Source: Paraburkholderia susongensis
GTDB lineage: Bacteria > Pseudomonadota > Gammaproteobacteria > Burkholderiales > Burkholderiaceae
NCBI RefSeq assembly: GCF_900177725.1
Contig: NZ_FXAT01000007.1
Span: 294,310-358,309 of the forward strand
Reading direction: 5' to 3'
DNA length: 64,000 nt
Made by a program: the position numbers and the translations under genes
The notes under the pieces: generated by a model
The model's database searches: none
What the model saw: the letters and a program-made list of their open reading frames with translations, nothing else
What the model was told of the DNA's origin: nothing
Part shown: positions 25,161 to 34,186 of the stretch, piece by piece
Layout of the letters: each line of letters opens with the position of its first letter
How positions within the stretch are numbered: position 1 is the stretch's first letter

Positions 25161-26465
25161 ATGCTGCCATTGCTGGGGCTGGCTACCATCGTCGTGCTGC
25201 TGGGCGCGATCCTGTCGAAACGGATGTCGCCGCTCGTGGCGCTCATCATCGTGCCGCTCGCGGCGTCGCTCATCGGCGGCTTCGGCTTGCAGACGAGCAA
25301 GTTCGTCGTCGACGGGCTCAAGAGTCTCGCGCCCGTCGTCTGCATGTTTGTGTTCGCGATTCTGTACTTCGGCACGATCACCGATGCGGGCACGCTCGAT
25401 CCGATCATCGAGCGCATCCTGCGCGCGGTCGGCACGCGGCCCACGCGCATCGTCATGGGCACCACGCTGCTCGCTTTGCTGATTCACCTCGATGGCTCCG
25501 GCGCGGTCTGCTTTCTCGTCACGATTCCGGCGATGCTACCGCTCTACGATCGTCTGAAAATGGACCGGCGTGTGCTTGCGGCGGCGGTGTCGATGGCGGC
25601 CGGCATCAACTTCCTGCCGTGGACGGGGCCGATGATCCGCGCGTCCGCGTCGCTGCATCTACCGATTTCGGCGCTGTTCAATCCGCTGATTCCAGTGCAG
25701 GCGATCGGCCTCGTGTTCGTGTTCTCGATGGCGTACTGGCTCGGACGGCGTGAGGAAAAACGTCTCGGCCTCACCGCAGCGGGCGGTTCCGTGCCGATGC
25801 CGCAACGCGAACTGACACCCGAGGAACAGGCGCTGCGCCGCCCGCAGAACTTCTGGTTCAACATCGTGCTCACGCTCGTCGTGCTCGGCACGATGGTCGT
25901 GATGGGCGAGAAGATTCCGCCCGCGATCATGTTCATGGTGGGTCTGTGCATCGCGTTGATGGTCAACTATCCGAACGTCGACATGCAGCGCAAACGGATC
26001 GATGCGCATGCGCGCGCCGCGCTGATGATGGCCGGCATCCTGCTCGCGGCCGGCGTATTCACGGGCGTGATGCAGGGCAGCGGCATGCTGAAGGCGATGG
26101 CGCAGGCCGCGGTCGGTTTCGTGCCGCCCGCGATGGCGAGCCATATTCCGGTCGTGCTCGGCGTGCTGTCGATGCCGCTCAGCATGCTGTTCGATCCCGA
26201 CTCGTTCTATTTCGGCGTGCTGCCGGTGATCGCCGAAGTGGCGGGGCAACTCGGCGTGCCCGCGGTGCACGTCGGCCAGGCTGCATTACTTGGGCAGATG
26301 ACCACGGGCTTTCCGGTCAGCCCGCTCACGCCCGCGACGTTCCTCGTGGTCGGCCTGTGCGGGATCGATCTCGCCGATCATCAGAAATTCACGTTCCCCT
26401 TGCTGTTCGGCGCGTCGATCGTGATGACGATCGCCTGCGTCGCACTCGGGATCTTTCCTCTCTGA
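25161..26465 (+). CDS. CitMHS-family citrate/metal-citrate:proton symporter
   Basis: 434 residues, about 11-12 hydrophobic helices. LLALLIHLDGSGAVCFLVTIPAMLPLYDRL, NFLPWTGPMIRAS and LLGQMTTGFPVSPLTPATFLVVGL are hallmarks of the CitMHS citrate-divalent cation symporters. GGAG precedes ATG 25161; the frame is open further up but without homology. It is the first gene of an operon with the AtuA-like pair. The substrate is probably citrate or a related tricarboxylate. Confidence 0.88.
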   Translation: MLPLLGLATIVVLLGAILSKRMSPLVALIIVPLAASLIGGFGLQTSKFVVDGLKSLAPVVCMFVFAILYFGTITDAGTLDPIIERILRAVGTRPTRIVMGTTLLALLIHLDGSGAVCFLVTIPAMLPLYDRLKMDRRVLAAAVSMAAGINFLPWTGPMIRASASLHLPISALFNPLIPVQAIGLVFVFSMAYWLGRREEKRLGLTAAGGSVPMPQRELTPEEQALRRPQNFWFNIVLTLVVLGTMVVMGEKIPPAIMFMVGLCIALMVNYPNVDMQRKRIDAHARAALMMAGILLAAGVFTGVMQGSGMLKAMAQAAVGFVPPAMASHIPVVLGVLSMPLSMLFDPDSFYFGVLPVIAEVAGQLGVPAVHVGQAALLGQMTTGFPVSPLTPATFLVVGLCGIDLADHQKFTFPLLFGASIVMTIACVALGIFPL

Positions 26466-26490
26466 GCCTCACTGAACGGATCTGACCAGC

Positions 26491-27849
26491 ATGACAGCCA
26501 CTGAACCACAACGTGTCGTGCGCATCGGCGCGGGCGCGGGCTATTCGGGCGACCGCATCGAACCGGCGCTCGAACTCGCGGAGCGCGGCAAACTCGACTA
26601 CCTCGTGTTCGAATGCCTCGCCGAGCGCACGATCGCGATCGCGCAGCAGGCGCGCAGCAAGGACCCGGAGCTCGGCTACGACCCGCTGCTCGAAGCGCGC
26701 ATGCGCGCGGTGTTGCCGGCAGCGGCGCGCAACGGCGTGCGCATCGTGTCGAACATGGGCGCGGCCAATCCGCTCGCGGCGGCGCGCAGGACCGCGCAGA
26801 TCGCGCGCGAGCTGGGCCTCGGCAACCTGAAGATCGCCGCGGTGACCGGCGACGATGTGCTCGATGTCGTGCGCGCGGGCGATTTCCACTTCGTCGAATC
26901 GGGCGAGGCGGTTTCCGTCTACAAGGACCGGCTGATCTCGGCGAACGCCTATCTCGGCGCGAGCGGCATCGTCGATGCGCTCGCGGCTGGCGCGCAGATC
27001 GTGCTGACCGGGCGCGTCGCCGATCCGTCGCTGTTCGTCGCGCCGCTCGTGCACGAATTCGGCTGGCGCATGGACGACTGGCCGATGCTCGGCCAGGCGA
27101 CGGTGATCGGCCATCTGCTCGAATGCGCGGGGCAGATCACCGGCGGCTATTTCGCGGACCCCGGCTTCAAGGACGTGCCGAATCTCGCGCGGCTCGGCTT
27201 TCCGATCGCCGAGGTCGGGCAGGACGGCACGGTGGTCATCACGAAGCTCACGCAAAGCGGCGGGCTCGTGACCGAGGCGACCTGCAAGGAGCAGTTGCTG
27301 TACGAGATTCACGATCCGCGGCGCTATCTGCAGCCGGACGTGGTCGCCGATTTCTCGCAGGTGCGCGTCGAGCAGCAGGCGCCCGATCGCGTGCGCATCA
27401 CGGGCGGCAGCGGCGCCGAGCGCACGGGGACGCTGAAGGTATCGGTTGCGTATTTCGACGGCTTTATCGGCGAAGGGCAGATTTCGTACGGCGGACCCGG
27501 CGCGCTTGCGCGTGCGCGGCTCGCGCTCGACATCGTGCGCGAACGGCTCGCGCTGACCGGCGTGCAAACGCGCGAGCTGCGCTTCGATCTGATCGGCGTC
27601 AATGCGCTGCATGGCGACACGGTGGCGGCCGCTTACGGCGAACCGTACGAAGTGCGCGCACGCGTGGCGGGGCGTACGGCATCGCTGGCGGAGGCGGTGC
27701 GCATCGGCAACGAGGTCGAGACGCTGTACACGAATGGACCGGCGGGCGGCGGCGGCGTGACGAAGTCGGCGCGCGAGGTGGTCGCGGTGCAGTCGGTGCT
27801 GTTGCCGCGCGAGCATGCGACGCCGGCTTTTTCGCTCGTGGAGGTATGA
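26491..27849 (+). CDS. AtuA-family protein (DUF1446)
   Basis: 452 residues. RIGAGAGYSGDRIEPALELAERG, ERTIAIAQQAR, RIVSNMGAANP and LTGRVADPSLFVAPLVHEF identify the DUF1446 / acyclic terpene utilization AtuA family. AtuA is required for growth on citronellol in Pseudomonas, but its reaction is undefined. Here it follows a citrate-type carrier by 25 bases and precedes a small partner, so a role in tricarboxylate or branched-acid metabolism is more likely than terpene use. No catalytic residues are established for the family. Confidence 0.85.
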   Translation: MTATEPQRVVRIGAGAGYSGDRIEPALELAERGKLDYLVFECLAERTIAIAQQARSKDPELGYDPLLEARMRAVLPAAARNGVRIVSNMGAANPLAAARRTAQIARELGLGNLKIAAVTGDDVLDVVRAGDFHFVESGEAVSVYKDRLISANAYLGASGIVDALAAGAQIVLTGRVADPSLFVAPLVHEFGWRMDDWPMLGQATVIGHLLECAGQITGGYFADPGFKDVPNLARLGFPIAEVGQDGTVVITKLTQSGGLVTEATCKEQLLYEIHDPRRYLQPDVVADFSQVRVEQQAPDRVRITGGSGAERTGTLKVSVAYFDGFIGEGQISYGGPGALARARLALDIVRERLALTGVQTRELRFDLIGVNALHGDTVAAAYGEPYEVRARVAGRTASLAEAVRIGNEVETLYTNGPAGGGGVTKSAREVVAVQSVLLPREHATPAFSLVEV

Positions 27850-27850
27850 G

Positions 27851-28156
27851 ATGAAACTACGTGAACTGGCTCATTCGCGCACCGGTGACAAGGGCAACAC
27901 GCTCAATATCTCGGTGATTTGCCATGACGCGCGGCATTACGAGCGGCTGCGTGATGTGCTGACGCCCGAGCGGGTCAAGGCGCATCTGCGCGACGTGGTG
28001 CGCGGCGACGTCGTGCGCCATGAGTTGCCCGGCCTTGCCGCGTTCAACTTCGTGCTCGGCGATGCGCTCGGCGGCGGCGTCACGCGTTCGCTCGCGCTCG
28101 ACGCGCACGGCAAATCGCTGAGTTCGGCGTTGATGGACCTGGATGTGGGGGAGTGA
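27851..28156 (+). CDS. AtuA-like ferredoxin-fold partner protein
   Basis: 101 residues. LAHSRTGDKGNTLNISVICHD is the hallmark of the small domain found fused to the C-terminus of many AtuA/DUF1446 proteins; here it is a separate gene. GAGGT lies just before the ATG at 27851, one base after the stop of the large gene. The two products probably form one complex. Confidence 0.83.
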   Translation: MKLRELAHSRTGDKGNTLNISVICHDARHYERLRDVLTPERVKAHLRDVVRGDVVRHELPGLAAFNFVLGDALGGGVTRSLALDAHGKSLSSALMDLDVGE

Positions 28157-28180
28157 GCGAACGATCCGCCGCGAACCTCG

Positions 28181-28891
28181 TCAGGCTCCCGCCTTCGTCA
28201 GCTCATGCGCGCGGCGCAGCCGCTCGCGGCTATTGCTCAGATGCATGCGCATCGCGGCGCGCGCGTCGTCGGCATCCTGACGCTCGATCGCGCGATAGAT
28301 CATCAGGTGCTCGCTGAGCACGTTACGCAACACCTCGATATGGTCGAGCTCCGCGATCTCGGCGGAACCGAGCCGCGTGCGCGGACTGACCGAGCGGCCG
28401 AGCTGGCTCAGCACGTCGAAGAAATAGCGGTTGCCGCTCGCGCGCGCGATCTGCAGATGGAACTCGATGTCGTGCGCGAGCGTGTCGGTACTGCCGCGTT
28501 CGAGTTCGGACTCGAAGCGGCCGAGCGCGGTGCGAATCTGCTTGAGATGCTGCTCGGTGCGTCGCGACGCGGCGAGCGCGGCCGCGGCGGCTTCCACGTC
28601 GATACGGAATTCGATGATCGCCATCACGTCCAGCATGCTGGAGAGGTCGGCGGCGGGCAACTGCATCGGCTTTTCGGCGGCCTGCGCGAGCACGAACGTG
28701 CCGATACCGTGCCGCGTCTCGACGACCCTGGCCGCCTGCAGACGCGAAATCGCTTCGCGAACCACGGAGCGGCTGACGGAGAGCTGCTTCATCATCGCGA
28801 CTTCGGTGGGAATGCGATCGCCGGGCCTCAGGGCGCCGCGACGGATTTCATCGGAAAGGGTGGCCACCACCTTCTCAGTTAGGCTGCTCAT
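28181..28891 (-). CDS. GntR-family (FadR/VanR-like) regulator
   Basis: 236 residues. The N-terminal winged helix reads RRGALRPGDRIPTEVAMMKQLSVSRSVVREAISRLQAARVVETRHGIGTFV, followed by an all-helical FCD effector domain with the metal-binding His of EFHLQIA. Start 28891 removes an unrelated upstream extension. It is divergent from the gudP-gudD pair and is most likely the glucarate/galactarate repressor. Confidence 0.88.
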   Translation of the reverse strand: MSSLTEKVVATLSDEIRRGALRPGDRIPTEVAMMKQLSVSRSVVREAISRLQAARVVETRHGIGTFVLAQAAEKPMQLPAADLSSMLDVMAIIEFRIDVEAAAAALAASRRTEQHLKQIRTALGRFESELERGSTDTLAHDIEFHLQIARASGNRYFFDVLSQLGRSVSPRTRLGSAEIAELDHIEVLRNVLSEHLMIYRAIERQDADDARAAMRMHLSNSRERLRRAHELTKAGA

Positions 28892-29279
28892 TTTTGTGGC
28901 TTGTCGACTGATTTTCAGCAAAGTATTGCACAGGACTTTACTCGATTCTCGTGCGTTCGTTGGCGCCGGTGCGCTGGACTGCTTCTGGTTATGGAATGGG
29001 CTGCTGCCGTGCCGGTCATTTGCTCGCTTCATCCACGAAGAATTATAGTCATCAGACGTCCTAGTTCAAATGAAATTGGCTCTTTTGATCTCTGCTGCGT
29101 GTCAGTGAGGTCTATATTCTGCGGGATAATTCAGGGTAAACACCCGATTGGATTTCTCAAAAATACAAGAGTAGACTGTCGTCGTACAACATACCGCGTG
29201 CGCCGTGAGGCCATGCACCCCGCCTCGATACGCCGCGTTGCGTTCGATCAGGCCACCTCGGCCGGCCCTGGAGACAATT
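28892..29279. promoter_or_regulatory. Divergent control region, GntR / gudP
   Basis: 388 bases without a gene. GTCATCAGAC at 29048-29057 has the GTC-N4-GAC form of a FadR-subfamily operator. GGAG lies 6-7 bases before the TTG start of gudP. I see no clear -35/-10 pair. Confidence 0.4.
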
Positions 29280-30611
29280 TTGGCATCTGCTCTCACCACT
29301 GCGCTTGATCCGCTGGAATCGGCGGTTTCGAAAGTCAAGCGGAACGTGCTGCCGCTCTTTCTGATCATGTTCATCGCGAACTATATCGACCGCGTGAACA
29401 TCGGCTTCGTCAACGCGCACATGAAGACGGATCTCGGCATCGGCGCCGCGGCTTACGGGCTCGGCAGCGGTCTGTTCTTCATCGGCTATGCGCTCTTCGA
29501 AGTGCCGTCGAACGTGCTGATGCAGAAGTACGGCGCGCGCGCATGGCTCACGCGCATCATGGGCACGTGGGGGCTCGTCGCGGGCGCGATGGCGTTCGTG
29601 TGGAACGACACGTCGTTCTACGTGCTGCGTTTCCTGCTCGGCGTCGCCGAAGCGGGCTTCTTCCCCGGCGTCGTCTATTACTTCACGCAATGGCTGCCGC
29701 AGAAAGAGCGCGGCAAGGCAGTGGCGATCTTTTTGTCCGGCTCGGCGCTCGCGTCGGTGCTGTCCGGTCCGATCACCGGTTCGCTGCTGTCGATTCGTGG
29801 CTTTGGCCTGCAAGGCTGGCAGTGGATGTTCCTCATCGAAGGCGCGTTTTCGATCGTGCTGTGCGGCGTGAGCTGGATGATGCTGAAGTCGCACATTCGC
29901 GACGCGCACTGGCTCACCGCTGAAGAGCAGAGCGTGCTCGCAAAGTCGATCGCGGCGGAGCAGGCCGAGCGCGAAGCGCAGGGCGGCGCGCATCTGCCGG
30001 CCATGAAGCTGCTGAAGGATCCGCAGATCGTGCTGTTCTGCTTCCTCTACTTCGCGATCCAGTTGACGATCTACGCGGCCACGTTCTGGCTGCCGACCAT
30101 CATCCGCAAGATGGGCGGCCTCTCCGATTTCGAGGTCGGCATGTTCAACGCGATTCCGTGGCTGATCTCGATGGTCGCGATGTACGGCTTCGCGGTGGTG
30201 TCGGCGAAATGGCGCTTCCAGCAGGGCTGGCTCGCGGTCGCGCTGGTAATCGCGGCGGCGGGGTTGTTTGCGTCGACCTCGGGCAATGCGGTGTTCTCGT
30301 TCGTTGCGATCTGCTTTTCGGCGATCGGCTTCAAGGCCGCGTCGTCGCTGTTCTGGCCGATTCCGCAGGGCTACCTCGACGCGCGCGTCGCCGCTGGCGT
30401 GCTTGCCTTGATCAACTCGATCGGCAATCTCGGCGGCTTCTTCGCGCCGGCCACGTTCGGTTATCTGCAGCAGCATACCGGGTCGATCACGGGCGGCCTC
30501 TATGGTCTCGGCGTCGCGTCGCTGCTCGCGGCGGCGGCGGGTTTCTTCACGCGCAACAAGCCCGGCAGCCGCGAGCCGTTGCCGGAGCCGTTGCACCGTG
30601 ACGTACAGTGA
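29280..30611 (+). CDS. gudP: Glucarate/galactarate MFS transporter (anion:cation symporter family)
   Basis: 443 residues, 12 hydrophobic helices. NYIDRVNIGFVNAHMKTDLG and GVAEAGFFPGVVYYFTQWLPQKERGKA are signatures of the ACS family that includes GudP and GarP. A TTG start at 29280 is the best one: GGAG stands just upstream and the protein then begins in front of VKRNVLPLFLIMF; the longer frame to 29205 has no ribosome site. Glucarate dehydratase follows by 136 bases, which supports glucarate as substrate. Confidence 0.83.
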   Translation: MASALTTALDPLESAVSKVKRNVLPLFLIMFIANYIDRVNIGFVNAHMKTDLGIGAAAYGLGSGLFFIGYALFEVPSNVLMQKYGARAWLTRIMGTWGLVAGAMAFVWNDTSFYVLRFLLGVAEAGFFPGVVYYFTQWLPQKERGKAVAIFLSGSALASVLSGPITGSLLSIRGFGLQGWQWMFLIEGAFSIVLCGVSWMMLKSHIRDAHWLTAEEQSVLAKSIAAEQAEREAQGGAHLPAMKLLKDPQIVLFCFLYFAIQLTIYAATFWLPTIIRKMGGLSDFEVGMFNAIPWLISMVAMYGFAVVSAKWRFQQGWLAVALVIAAAGLFASTSGNAVFSFVAICFSAIGFKAASSLFWPIPQGYLDARVAAGVLALINSIGNLGGFFAPATFGYLQQHTGSITGGLYGLGVASLLAAAAGFFTRNKPGSREPLPEPLHRDVQ

Positions 30612-30747
30612 CTACACTGACGCGCATGCCGGCCGTCGCGCGCCTGGCCACGCATTCAATCCATTTTCATCCGGCCCGCTCGAACGCACGCGCAGTTCGC
30701 GATGCCCTCCACGGGCCGGCTCATTTCATCAAACAGGTGCTTTTCCC

Positions 30748-32097
30748 ATGTCCACGAAACCTTCTGAATCGAACGCCACGCCGGTCGTCACCGAGCTGCG
30801 CGTCGTGCCCGTCGCCGGCCGCGACAGCATGCTGATGAATCTGAGCGGCGCGCATGGTCCGTTCTTCACGCGCAACGTCGTGATTCTGCGCGACAGCTCG
30901 GGGCATACCGGCGTCGGCGAAGTGCCGGGCGGCGAGAACATCCGCAAGACCATCGACGACGCGCGGCCGTTCGTCGTCGGTCAGTCGATCGGCAATCTGC
31001 AGGCGATTCTGAACAAGGTGCGCACGCAGTTCGCCGATCGCGACGCGGGCGGGCGCGGTCTGCAGACCTTCGATCTGCGCACCACGATTCACGCGGTGAC
31101 CGCGCTCGAAGCGGCGCTGCTCGATCTGCTCGGCCAGCATCTCGGCGTGCCGGTTGCGGCGCTGCTCGGCGAAGGCCAGCAGCGCGACGAAGTGGAAATG
31201 CTCGGCTACCTGTTCTATATCGGCGATCGCAACAGGACGGACTTGCCGTACGCGAGCGGCGCCGATGGCCGTGACGACTGGGAGCGCCTGCGCACCGAAG
31301 AGGCGATGACGCCGGAAGCGGTCGTGCGTCTCGCCGAGGCCGCGCACGCGCGCTACGGCTTCAACGACTTCAAGCTGAAGGGCGGCGTGCTGCAAGGCGA
31401 TGCCGAAATCGAAGCGGTGACCGCGCTTGCCGAGCGCTTCCCCGCGGCGCGCGTGACGCTCGATCCGAACGGCGCGTGGTCGCTCGCGGAAGCGGTGCGC
31501 CTGTGCCGCGACAAGCATGATGTGCTTGCCTACGCGGAAGATCCGTGCGGCGCGGAAAACGGCTACTCGGGCCGCGAAGTGATGGCCGAATTCCGCCGCG
31601 CGACCGGCCTGCCGACGGCGACCAACATGATCGCGACCGACTGGCGCCAGATGGGTCACGCGATCCAGTTGCAGTCGGTCGACATTCCGCTTGCCGATCC
31701 GCATTTCTGGACCATGCAGGGCTCAGTGCGCGTCGCGCAGATGTGCAACGACTGGGGCCTCACGTGGGGCTCGCATTCGAACAACCACTTCGACATTTCG
31801 CTCGCGATGTTCACGCACGTCGCGGCAGCGGCGCCCGGCAAGATCACCGCGATCGACACGCACTGGATCTGGCAGGACGGTCAGTACCTGACGCGCGAGC
31901 CGTTGCAGATCGTCGGCGGCAAGGTCAAGGTGCCGCAAAAGCCCGGCCTCGGCGTCGAGCTGGACATGGATGAACTCGACAAGGCGCATGCGCTGTACCA
32001 GCAGCACGGCCTCGGCGCGCGCGACGACGGCGTGGCGATGCAGTATCTGATTCCGAACTGGAAGTTCGATAACAAGCGCCCGTGCCTCGTGCGCTGA
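30748..32097 (+). CDS. gudD: D-glucarate dehydratase
   Basis: 449 residues of the enolase superfamily. All the catalytic residues known from E. coli GudD are present with a shift of four: FKLKGG with Lys209/Lys211, Asp239 in LDPNGAW, Glu264 in AEDPCG, Asn293 in TATNMIAT and His343 in GSHSNNHFDIS. It dehydrates D-glucarate (and L-idarate) to 5-keto-4-deoxyglucarate in the cytoplasm. The ATG at 30748 starts the conserved protein. It lies behind gudP and ends before a strong hairpin. Confidence 0.95.
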   Translation: MSTKPSESNATPVVTELRVVPVAGRDSMLMNLSGAHGPFFTRNVVILRDSSGHTGVGEVPGGENIRKTIDDARPFVVGQSIGNLQAILNKVRTQFADRDAGGRGLQTFDLRTTIHAVTALEAALLDLLGQHLGVPVAALLGEGQQRDEVEMLGYLFYIGDRNRTDLPYASGADGRDDWERLRTEEAMTPEAVVRLAEAAHARYGFNDFKLKGGVLQGDAEIEAVTALAERFPAARVTLDPNGAWSLAEAVRLCRDKHDVLAYAEDPCGAENGYSGREVMAEFRRATGLPTATNMIATDWRQMGHAIQLQSVDIPLADPHFWTMQGSVRVAQMCNDWGLTWGSHSNNHFDISLAMFTHVAAAAPGKITAIDTHWIWQDGQYLTREPLQIVGGKVKVPQKPGLGVELDMDELDKAHALYQQHGLGARDDGVAMQYLIPNWKFDNKRPCLVR

Positions 32098-32141
32098 GTT
32101 GGGTCGAGCCGAACTCGACGCAGAGTTTGAAGATGTAAAAA

Positions 32142-32173
32142 GAGCGGCTGCGCGGGAAACCGCGCAGCCGCTC
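32142..32173 (-). terminator. Strong bidirectional hairpin terminator
   Basis: A perfect 14-bp stem (32142-32155 with 32160-32173) closed by a GAAA loop. On the minus strand it is followed by a U5 run (the A-tract at 32137-32141), so it best serves the exporter gene ending at 32187. The plus-strand side has only a short T run but may also stop gudD transcription. Confidence 0.85.
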
Positions 32174-32186
32174 GCACTTTCCGCAC

Positions 32187-33749
32187 TCAACCGCGCCGGA
32201 ACACCACGTGCGAAATCCGCTGAACGAGCAGCGCGGCCGCGAGCGAGGCCACCGCCGTCAGCCACACGCCGAGATGAATCGACTGCACGAGCGCATCGCG
32301 CGCCGTGTCGATCAGCGCAAGCGTGTCGAGCCCCGACGATTTCATATCCGCGATCAACCGGGTGCGCGATGCCTCGTCGATCAGAATGCGCAGATCGACG
32401 AAGCGCGGCCGCCATTGCGATGCGGCTGGTTCGCCGAGCACGCTCATCGTGCGCGTGACGACGTTGCGGTAGTGATGCGAGACCACGGTCGCGACGATGC
32501 TCGTGCCGAGCATGCCGCCGACCATGCGCGTCGATTGCAGCAGCGCCGTCGTGATGCCGAAGCGTTCGCGCCCGGCAATCTCCTGGGCGAACACGTTCAG
32601 ATTGTTGAGGATGAAACCGAGCCCGATGCCGACCGCCGCCATCGGCAGGACGATCCGCACGTGCGGCGTATCGGGATTCGCGAACGCCAGCGCGATCGAC
32701 GCGAACATCAGCAGTGCGAAACCGATCGAGAGAATTCGCGTGGGCTTCTTCATGTGAATCACGATGCGCGTGTTCAGCAGACTGCCGAGCGCGATGCACG
32801 CGGCGATCGGCGTCGCGAGCAGGCCGGCCTGTTGCGGCGACAGCCCGAAGCCGCCTTGCAGCAGCAGCGGCGCGAAGAAGATCAGCGAGAACATCACGAA
32901 GCCGGACAGCATGCCGAGCGTGAACAGTGTGACGAGCTGCGCGTCCTTGAACAGATCGAGCGGAATGATCGGATGCGTCGCGCGTTTCTCGCAGATCAGC
33001 AGCGCAATGGCGCCGGCGATCACGCAGGCGCCGAGCACCAGATTTCCCGCGCTCAGACCGCTCTTCGGCACCGCTTCGATGAAGGCCTGCAAGCCGCCGA
33101 GCACACCCGCGACGAGCGCCGCGCCGAGCCAGTCGATTTTCACTTCGTCCTGCTGCGCACGCCGGAAGCTAGGCAGATGCGCCCAGATGAAATAGAGCGC
33201 CGCCGCGCCGACCGGCAGGTTGACGAGAAACGTGGAGCGCCAGCCGAGGTGTTCGCTCATCCAGCCGCCGAGCGATGGCCCCGCTGCCGTGCCGATGCCG
33301 TACGCGGCGGCCAGCACGACCTGCCAGCGAACGCGGGTGCGCGGATCGGGGAACAGATCGGGGATCGACGCGAACGCGGTGCCGACCATCATCCCGCCGC
33401 CGATGCCTTGCAGCCCGCGCGCGATGACGAGAAACAGCATGTCGTTGGCGAGCCCGCAGAGCACCGAGGCGATCGTGAACGTGATGACCGCGGCGATCAC
33501 GAAGCGCTTGCGGCCGAAGTAGTCGCCGAGCCGTCCGAACACCGGCACCGTCACCACCGACGCGAGCAGGTACGCGCTTGCGATCCACGCGAAATATTCG
33601 AAGCCATGCAGCTCGGCGACGATGGAGGGCAGTGCGGTGCTGACGACGGTCTGGTCGAGCGCGACCAGCATATTGACGAGGCCGATGCCGAGCATCGCGA
33701 GGAGGGCGTTGCGAAACGGCAGGGCGGAAGCAGCGGCGGTGGAATTCAC
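32187..33749 (-). CDS. MFS transporter, DHA2 EmrB/QacA type
   Basis: 520 residues with about 14 hydrophobic segments. VALDQTVVSTALPSIVAEL is the D1 motif, VFGRLGDYFGRKRFV motif A, and GWRSTFLVNLPVGAAAL motif C region. It ends directly at a strong terminator. No regulator or membrane-fusion gene is next to it, so it may work alone in drug or solvent efflux. Confidence 0.9.
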   Translation of the reverse strand: MNSTAAASALPFRNALLAMLGIGLVNMLVALDQTVVSTALPSIVAELHGFEYFAWIASAYLLASVVTVPVFGRLGDYFGRKRFVIAAVITFTIASVLCGLANDMLFLVIARGLQGIGGGMMVGTAFASIPDLFPDPRTRVRWQVVLAAAYGIGTAAGPSLGGWMSEHLGWRSTFLVNLPVGAAALYFIWAHLPSFRRAQQDEVKIDWLGAALVAGVLGGLQAFIEAVPKSGLSAGNLVLGACVIAGAIALLICEKRATHPIIPLDLFKDAQLVTLFTLGMLSGFVMFSLIFFAPLLLQGGFGLSPQQAGLLATPIAACIALGSLLNTRIVIHMKKPTRILSIGFALLMFASIALAFANPDTPHVRIVLPMAAVGIGLGFILNNLNVFAQEIAGRERFGITTALLQSTRMVGGMLGTSIVATVVSHHYRNVVTRTMSVLGEPAASQWRPRFVDLRILIDEASRTRLIADMKSSGLDTLALIDTARDALVQSIHLGVWLTAVASLAAALLVQRISHVVFRRG

Positions 33750-34186
33750 GGATCGGGCAGAAGGCGGTTCGGGTGGGCGCTGCGCGGCGGATCGCGGGGC
33801 GGTTTTTTCGCGGCTTCGCGCAACGCAAGTTGTCTGACGTCTTCGGCGATTATACGGGTTTGCCCTTATTCGAAACTATTCGTTGCGCGAAAAAGAGACA
33901 CGGAAGCTGCAAAAAAGCCGTGCACGGTAAGGCTTGGCTTTGGGGCGGGGCATCGGATCAGTACCTTCAGGCGCGGTGTCACGACCCTGGAATCGCCTGC
34001 TCACATCACGTCATATTGGCGTCCCACCTTTCCCGGAGTGATCGTTCTTTCGGAGTTCTCCGATATCAATACTGTTCGCGATTCTTTGGAATGGCTGTGG
34101 GGATATGGTTAGAGTTGAAGGCACTGCGGAGGGAATCATCAGGTGAGAAATCATATTTTCAAGTTTAATGCGCAAGCGAGTTAAAT
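33750..34186. other. Intergenic region, no gene seen
   Basis: 437 bases between the divergent exporter and DUF1493 genes. The half next to 34187 is clearly poorer in GC than the surroundings. The few open frames have no recognisable product, and I see no convincing promoter or repeat. Confidence 0.4.

Noticed and set aside
29157..30596. A 479-codon minus-strand open frame over gudP
   Set aside because: Antisense to a transporter with clear ACS-family motifs; same mirrored codon signature.
32208..34112. A 634-codon plus-strand open frame over the DHA2 exporter
   Set aside because: Antisense shadow of a 14-helix transporter with intact MFS motifs; the composition is Arg/Glu/Gln-rich low complexity.
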